From an uncultured Bacteroidales bacterium (GTDB lineage: Bacteria > Bacteroidota > Bacteroidia > Bacteroidales > Paludibacteraceae), in the NCBI GenBank assembly GCA_900542355.1, contig UQNE01000014.1, positions 1 to 64,000 on the forward strand: a stretch of 64,000 nt of DNA, written 5' to 3'. The notes below the pieces were generated by a model. It saw only the letters and a program-made list of their open reading frames with translations. It did no database searches and had not been told where the DNA came from. A program made the translations under genes and the position numbers. Every line of letters starts with the position of its first letter. The first letter of the stretch is position 1. Shown here one piece after another: positions 59,466-64,000 of the stretch.

Positions 59466-61208
59466 TTATGGTTCGCCATCCATAGTGGCAAACCAATTAG
59501 AACGGAGGAGTTTGTCGGACAAAATATAGGCTTCATTTTCTTCTATCGGGCGATGTTGTTGTGCTACAGGATCCAATAAATTGATGCCAAACCCTTTCCA
59601 ATAGTATTCCTCACAACCGATAAGATGTAGAATAGTAGGATAAATGTCCATTTGATATGTAACCTCATCTACAACCGTATGTTGCTCTATATTAGGCGAA
59701 TAGGCAATAAATGTGGTATAAGCCTCTTCGGGATGATAAGTCGGAGCATTCGCAGTGCAGTAATCTTGGAATTGACCGCGCTGGTCTGTATTGAAAATGA
59801 TATGGTCGCCCATAAAACAGATAGTGCTATTTCGCAGCATCGAATCGGTATCTATTTTGGACAAAAATGCACCCCAACAAGAGTCGGTATAGTGCATGGA
59901 ATTCAAGTAGTTAGCCATACTCGTAGGCATACCTTGGGGCAAAACGGCAGGTGCAGCCTTCGAGTCCACCAAGAATGGCGTATGCGTAGCAATAGTGATT
60001 GCCAAAGTATATGCGTACCTATCATAAATTGTATCTAACACATTGAAAGTCAGAGAATCAAAATTATATGGATTAACAAATGCCGTATCAATATGATAGG
60101 CTTTATTCATATATGCTTGATTCCAAGTACCTAAATTGCCGGGCTGAATCATTGCCGTACCAGTGTAAAGGTCGCTAAGTGACGGATAAGTGTTGGTTGG
60201 GAAACGATTGCAAGCAGCACCTTGCGCAGCAGGCAATAAGCCTGTATTGCAAATCATTTGCCCATCGCCGGAATTTCCTCCCTTGGTCTGACTGGTAATG
60301 CGTGTTGCCCTTAGAATTTGGTTGCTATGCGTATCCATAAAACGACACAAATTAGGTGTTATTTCTGGGCGAACTGCCCAAGTCTCAAGGCTCTCCACAA
60401 GAATGATAATCAATGGATTAGTTGGAGTTGGCTTTATCTGTGGTGTGTTAATCAACTGCTGCATTGTTTGGTTTTCTTCGATAGATAAAGTACATTTTGG
60501 CTCAAACGGCATCTCTATCAACTGCTTCATATCTAATGCGAAAGCATGCAGTACCGATGTTTTTTGTATATACTCTATATTGACATTCCAACCACAAATA
60601 TGCTGAACAAAATAGGCTCGAATATGGGAGTAAAAGAACTGTTTATCGTTCGGATATACATTTCTATTCACCACATTTGCACTAACAATATTAGCAATTG
60701 CCCATAAACAGAGCGCAATACCCGTATAGGCGATATTTCTTTTCCTATTATCAAAGAAGAAAACGCCCAAAATTAGTAGCAGTGTCGGGATAAGGAGAAC
60801 AAGAAAACTCCACTCGAAATACATAACCACGCTACCCCAAAAGCCGTGCAAATTGCCTACCAAAAAGAAAGAATACGCATCAATAAAAATGCGCGTGGAG
60901 CGGAAATATATCAGTTCTGCAATAATCCAAACATTCGTAAGCAGCGAAACATAAATCGTCCAATACTTCCGTTTGAAGACAAATACGAAACAACTGATTA
61001 TCAGCGAAATGGAAATCTTTGGCAAATAGAAAGCCCAAAAGCGCAATGGATTTTTCCATAGTGAAGAAATGAGTACACTATGAAAAGCAAACCAATGGAA
61101 TAATACACATTGAACAAATAGTGAAAACGCAAATATCAAAAACAAATAGACATTTGCATACTTTGATGTTCTGCACTGATGCAGCAAGGCGAGAAATTGT
61201 TCCTTCAT
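59466..61208 (-). CDS. LtaS-like membrane sulfatase-family protein
   Basis: Integral membrane protein of 580 residues: five hydrophobic helices in the first 180 residues and an extracytoplasmic alkaline-phosphatase-like domain (about 260-560). Motifs: IIILVESLETW (metal-binding Glu), SQTKGGNSGDGQMI, where serine 313 takes the place of the LtaS nucleophile threonine, ATHTPF, and FMGDHI (Asp-His). Family members move phosphoglycerol or phosphoethanolamine onto glycans or lipids. In a strain with CDP-glycerol genes, polymer or lipid decoration is plausible but inferred. RNA copy B ends 45 bases upstream, with no clear promoter in between. Confidence 0.85.
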   Translation of the reverse strand: MKEQFLALLHQCRTSKYANVYLFLIFAFSLFVQCVLFHWFAFHSVLISSLWKNPLRFWAFYLPKISISLIISCFVFVFKRKYWTIYVSLLTNVWIIAELIYFRSTRIFIDAYSFFLVGNLHGFWGSVVMYFEWSFLVLLIPTLLLILGVFFFDNRKRNIAYTGIALCLWAIANIVSANVVNRNVYPNDKQFFYSHIRAYFVQHICGWNVNIEYIQKTSVLHAFALDMKQLIEMPFEPKCTLSIEENQTMQQLINTPQIKPTPTNPLIIILVESLETWAVRPEITPNLCRFMDTHSNQILRATRITSQTKGGNSGDGQMICNTGLLPAAQGAACNRFPTNTYPSLSDLYTGTAMIQPGNLGTWNQAYMNKAYHIDTAFVNPYNFDSLTFNVLDTIYDRYAYTLAITIATHTPFLVDSKAAPAVLPQGMPTSMANYLNSMHYTDSCWGAFLSKIDTDSMLRNSTICFMGDHIIFNTDQRGQFQDYCTANAPTYHPEEAYTTFIAYSPNIEQHTVVDEVTYQMDIYPTILHLIGCEEYYWKGFGINLLDPVAQQHRPIEENEAYILSDKLLRSNWFATMDGEP

Positions 61209-61252
61209 ACCATTTTTGTTGTTTTACATTCTTTTTCGATAAGTAAGCACAC

Positions 61253-61590
61253 AAAAAAAGCGTGGAAATCGACTATTGCCGTTCCACGAGTAGAGGTCTT
61301 CGCATTACCATTTTTCCTGAAAGCGGCAACGCGAAACCCACGCTGTATGAGAGTACAATTCATCTACCTACAACACCACAAGATACAACTTACGAAAATG
61401 TGTGCAAACACATTTCAAGATGTATAATGCGGATAGGAGATAAGTATGAACTTATAAAAACTCACACCTCGAAGGCGTCCATCGTTGCTTGCTCTGAGGA
61501 AAAAGTTGAAAGTTGCGAAGTTTCTACTCGTCAGAAGCAGCGTCAATAAACGCTTTTAATATGTCTTTGGCAAAGCCTGTACGACTTTAC
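61253..61590 (-). ncRNA. Candidate structured RNA, copy B
   Basis: Minus-strand member of the three-copy family. Read 5-prime to 3-prime it has GACATATT (61565-61558), AGCGTTTATTGACGCT, GAAACTTCGCAACTTT (61524-61509), GCAACGATGGACGCC (61488-61474), and GCGTGGGTTTCGCGTTGCC (61343-61325). TTCGCGTTGCC pairs over 11 bp with GGTAATGCGAA. The terminator is a CGTGGAA / TTCCACG hairpin (61288-61261) and seven T residues (61259-61253). GCGTGG at 61343 can instead pair with the same CCACGC arm, so two structures compete. The perfect consensus promoter just upstream makes this copy the most likely to be transcribed. Confidence 0.62.
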
Positions 61591-61596
61591 CGCCTA

Positions 61597-61627
61597 CAAA
61601 GGTACTGCTTTTCTTTCATTTATGCAA
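61597..61627 (-). promoter_or_regulatory. Promoter of candidate RNA copy B
   Basis: Minus-strand TTG (61627-61625), 20-bp gap, TACCTTTG (61604-61597), exact consensus. Confidence 0.7.
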
Positions 61628-62113
61628 TAGATTATCTTGCTTTTATTACAATTAAAATTAAACAAAAATGGTTGCTTAACAAGTCCTCATTCCTCTGAGG
61701 ATTGAATATCCGAAAAATACTCACAAAAGAACACAAATAAAAAAGAGCATCTACAACTTGGCAGACACCCTTAGAAATACAAACGATAAAGGAATTTATG
61801 CGCGAAAGAATAGAAACAGTATCATTCTCAATAATCTGTTTGATTTTTCCAACTATTCTTTTATTGCCAATTGTCCCGAAATTTTATTTTGTTAGTAAAA
61901 TGTAGATATAAGTAACAAAATGCTATTCTGTAATATATGCCTTAGATCTCGGTAAGGTCTCGGCGAAGTCTCGGTAAATACTCGGCAAAGTCTAAATAGC
62001 AAAAAGACAGCAAAAACATTGTTCTCCGTTAATTGCGGTTAATTGACCATTAATTGCTATGTGTCTCTATATGTCTTTTCTTCTCTGTGTCTTTCTCTGT
62101 ATTATGATGTGTT
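61628..62113. other. Intergenic AT-rich region
   Basis: No gene found between the RNA promoter and the fur stop. It contains a small CCTC/GAGG hairpin near 61684-61700, the 11-bp array at 61947-61990 and a fragment of the AT-rich dispersed repeat (TTCTCCGTTAATTGCGGTTA, 62021-62040). Confidence 0.45.
61947..61990. repeat. 11-bp tandem repeat, four units
   Basis: TCTCGGTAAGG, TCTCGGCGAAG, TCTCGGTAAAT and ACTCGGCAAAG without gaps; the same family as the 21323 and 42605 units. Confidence 0.8.
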
Positions 62114-62542
62114 TTATTGGTGTTTTTGGGCGCAGCGGGGGCATTCGCCTTTAATGACGAATGAGATAGAGTGGGGGACAAAGCCTTCCGGCAAGTGTAT
62201 CTCAGGGAGGGAAGTATCTTCTAAGCAGAACGATCGTTGGCAAGTTTCGCAATAGAAATGGAGGTGGCCGTCGCTGTGGTTGCATTCGCCATCGTGGTGG
62301 TGGCACAGTTCGTAGTGGATGATGCCTCTACCATCCTCAAAGGCATGCACCACATCGTGCTCAGCAAAGAGGGTCAGCACACGGAAGATACTCGACTTAT
62401 CCAAGTTGAGCATCTCATTCTCAAGGTCTCGGAGGCTTACGGGGCGATTGAGTTGCGCCAATGTGCTATAGACCAATATGCGGTTGATAGTCGGTTTGAC
62501 GCCCTTATGCTCCAAGTGGTGTATGACAGATTGTGTATCCAT
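62114..62542 (-). CDS. fur: Fur-family metalloregulator
   Basis: Metal- or peroxide-responsive repressor of 142 residues. The N-terminal winged helix has PTINRILVYSTL and DKSSIFRVLTLFAEHD (Fur recognition helix). The C-terminal half has a histidine-rich loop (YELCHHHDGECNHSDGHLHF) and two CxxC structural-zinc pairs (CETC, CPRC). The rich His/Cys loop fits Fur or Zur; which metal is not decided by sequence. Its upstream region holds 67-bp repeats with internal dyads. It lies between the ferritin/CDF side of the window and the decarboxylase genes, without neighbours that name its regulon. Confidence 0.88.
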   Translation of the reverse strand: MDTQSVIHHLEHKGVKPTINRILVYSTLAQLNRPVSLRDLENEMLNLDKSSIFRVLTLFAEHDVVHAFEDGRGIIHYELCHHHDGECNHSDGHLHFYCETCQRSFCLEDTSLPEIHLPEGFVPHSISFVIKGECPRCAQKHQ

Positions 62543-62561
62543 TTCTCTCGATGAATAGGAT

Positions 62562-62710
62562 GGTGATGAGGTATTGATATAGGTAGGTTTTCAATACTAA
62601 TCACCGATTGGTCAGTATTTGGAGGTTCGGTGATGAGGTATTGATATAGATAGGTTTATGATACTAATCACCGATTGGTCAGTATTCGTTGGTTCGGTGA
62701 TGAGGTATTG
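62562..62710. repeat. 67-bp direct repeats with internal dyads
   Basis: GGTGATGAGGTATTG starts at 62562, 62629 and 62696, 67 bases apart; two full units and the start of a third. Each full unit contains an imperfect inverted repeat in which GGTGATGAGGTATTGA opposes TCAATACTAATCACC. The array begins 20 bases upstream of the fur ATG and could carry its operators. Confidence 0.8.
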
Positions 62711-62728
62711 TAGAAGCATTTTTTTAGC

Positions 62729-62763
62729 AATAGAGCGTTGCTCAAAAAGGGCAACGCTCTATT
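62729..62763 (-). terminator. Hairpin after the decarboxylase beta gene
   Basis: AATAGAGCGTTGC pairs with GCAACGCTCTATT over 13 bp, loop of nine, 17 bases past the stop. A clear T-run on the minus strand is missing (A-rich instead), so termination efficiency is uncertain. Confidence 0.6.
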
Positions 62764-62779
62764 TGTATCAGAGAGGTAA

Positions 62780-63961
62780 TTATCCTAAGAAGGTAAGCAG
62801 GATACCTGCAGCCACTGCGGAACCAATCACACCTGCCACATTCGGACCCATAGCATGCATGAGCAGGAAATTGCTCGGGTCGGCTTTCTGTCCTTCCATC
62901 TGGCTCACACGCGCAGCCATAGGCACGGCACTCACACCGGCAGAACCGATAAGCGGGTTGATTTTGTCTTTGGAGAAGAGGTTCATCAACTTAGCAAACA
63001 GCACACCGCCGGCAGTAGCCAAACTGAAAGCAACGATACCCATACAGAGAATGAGCAGTGTCTTCACATTGAGGAAGGTGGCACCCGTAGCGGTTGCACC
63101 TACCGACAAGCCGAGGAAGATAACCACGATATTCATCAACTCGTTTTGAGCGGTCTTGCTCAAGCGGTCCACTACGCCACACTCTTTCATCAAGTTACCG
63201 AGCATCAAGCAGCCGATGAGCGGTGCTGCATCGGGCAATACCAATGCTACGATAGCGGTGATGACAATCGGGAAAACGATTTTCTCGGTCTTGCTTACTG
63301 AGCGGAGTTGTTTCATCTTGATAGCGCGCTCTTTCTTGGTGGTCAGTGCACGCATAATAGGCGGTTGGATAACGGGAACCAAAGCCATATACGAATAAGC
63401 CGCAATGGCGATAGGACCGAGCAACTGCGGAGCCAACTTACTGGTCAAGAAGATAGATGTAGGTCCGTCTGCACCACCGATGATACCGATAGAACCTGCC
63501 TCTGCAGGCGTAAAGCCGAGAGCATTGGCACAGAGGAAAGTAACGAAGATACCAATCTGCGCTGCAGCACCCAAGATGAGTGATTTTGGGTTAGCAATCA
63601 GCGGTCCGAAATCGGTCATAGCACCAACACCGATGAAAATCAGACAGGGATAGAGTCCGGCTTTTACACCGATGTACAGCACATCGAGTAGTCCGGCATC
63701 CTTCAGGATAGCACCATAACTATGATATGCGGGGCTGTTGGCATCGAGGAAGGCTTCCCACAACTCGGGGTGGTACATATTGGCACCGGGCAGGTTGGTG
63801 AGCAACATACCGAAGGCGATAGGCATAAGCAACAGCGGTTCGTATTGCTTCTTGATAGCCAAATACAACAGGAAGAACGATACGAAAAGCATTACCAACT
63901 GCTGCCAATCGATGTTCATAAAACCCATTGTTTGGAAAAATGCTAATATATCAGTCCACAT
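62780..63961 (-). CDS. Sodium-pumping decarboxylase beta subunit
   Basis: Membrane subunit (OadB/MmdB/GcdB family) of 393 residues that couples decarboxylation of a carboxybiotin to sodium export. About nine helices are seen. The signature IGIIGGADGPTSIFLTS has the family's conserved aspartate, and GLSVGATATGATFLNVKTL and GSAGVSAVPMAARVSQ hold the other conserved polar residues. The pathway could be methylmalonyl-CoA (propionate formation) or oxaloacetate; the family alone does not tell. The preceding gene, seen only as its last codons, probably codes for the biotin carrier. Confidence 0.92.
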   Translation of the reverse strand: MWTDILAFFQTMGFMNIDWQQLVMLFVSFFLLYLAIKKQYEPLLLMPIAFGMLLTNLPGANMYHPELWEAFLDANSPAYHSYGAILKDAGLLDVLYIGVKAGLYPCLIFIGVGAMTDFGPLIANPKSLILGAAAQIGIFVTFLCANALGFTPAEAGSIGIIGGADGPTSIFLTSKLAPQLLGPIAIAAYSYMALVPVIQPPIMRALTTKKERAIKMKQLRSVSKTEKIVFPIVITAIVALVLPDAAPLIGCLMLGNLMKECGVVDRLSKTAQNELMNIVVIFLGLSVGATATGATFLNVKTLLILCMGIVAFSLATAGGVLFAKLMNLFSKDKINPLIGSAGVSAVPMAARVSQMEGQKADPSNFLLMHAMGPNVAGVIGSAVAAGILLTFLG

Positions 63962-63972
63962 AGCGGTAGCAT

Positions 63973-64000
63973 TTATCCGAGTACAACAAGCAGGTCATCC
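63973..64000 (-). CDS. C-terminal fragment of an upstream gene (edge)
   Basis: Only the last nine codons (reading ...DDLLVVLG and a TAA stop at 63973-63975) lie in the window, 11 bases before the beta-subunit ATG. Ending in a short D-x-LLVVL strand is usual for biotin carboxyl carrier domains, which normally precede the beta subunit gene. Identity is inferred from context. Confidence 0.45.

Noticed and set aside
1..64000. tRNA or rRNA genes, IS ends, integrase or attachment sites
   Set aside because: No TpsiC-arm-like GGTTCGAATCC segments in cloverleaf context, no rRNA sequence and no transposase or integrase frame were found by eye; a tRNAscan or ISfinder search would settle it.

Overview
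The window reads as a chromosomal segment of a Bacteroidales-type member of the Bacteroidota. Genes repeatedly carry the phylum's own promoter pattern (TTG, a gap of exactly 20 bp, then TAnnTTTG; I count about 17 such sites). Gene content agrees: BspA-type leucine-rich repeat surface proteins, GH13 lipoproteins, DUF2147, DUF3109, an ArgR, a sodium-pumping decarboxylase beta subunit and a BacNav-like channel. No rRNA, tRNA, IS element, phage or CRISPR array was seen.

Layout. 344-814 is argR. 880-14075 (minus strand) is an accessory block: two glycosyltransferases, glf, a CgeB-like transferase, a CDP-glycerol glycerophosphotransferase fused to a GT2 domain, an SDR, tagD and an IspD/TarI-like cytidylyltransferase. 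Together these look like a locus for a polyol-phosphate (teichoic-acid-like) surface polymer. A YhcG-type nuclease and a Fic protein sit inside the same overlapping gene string, followed upstream by a three-gene HipBST toxin-antitoxin set with two candidate operators, and a KdsC-like phosphatase. 14482-26909 holds housekeeping genes (pgi, gpsA, lysS, nitroreductase, lgt, nadK) and two GH13 amylases. 27529-37744 has mutY, a short two-component system divergent from a PiT phosphate transporter with an array of 11-bp-spaced repeats between them, dtd, an rRNA m5C methyltransferase, a DEAD-box helicase and an epimerase. 38253-43000 has a candidate structured RNA, a small protein, a BspA-like protein, ferritin and a cation efflux pump. 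43209-46461 is a plus-strand AAA+ ATPase / WYL regulator / DEDD exonuclease cluster. 46650-50368 has an AspT-like transporter, cinA and DUF3109. 50893-54990 has a second structured RNA, a tail-anchored protein and a large BspA protein. The rest has a voltage-gated channel, a PH-domain protein, a dxs-like gene, a flavoprotein, an LtaS-like sulfatase preceded by a third copy of the structured RNA, fur, and a decarboxylase beta subunit with the last codons of an upstream gene at the edge.

The most unusual signal is that RNA family. Three dispersed copies of about 340-430 nt share five ordered sequence blocks, a compensated 3-prime helix and a terminator. Each has its own promoter and each lies just upstream, in the same orientation, of an envelope or surface gene that lacks an obvious promoter. 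I read them as candidate attenuator leaders or trans-acting RNAs; I could not assign them to a known family. Intergenic DNA is also rich in short repeats with strict 9-bp or 11-bp periods and in a dispersed AT-rich repeat.
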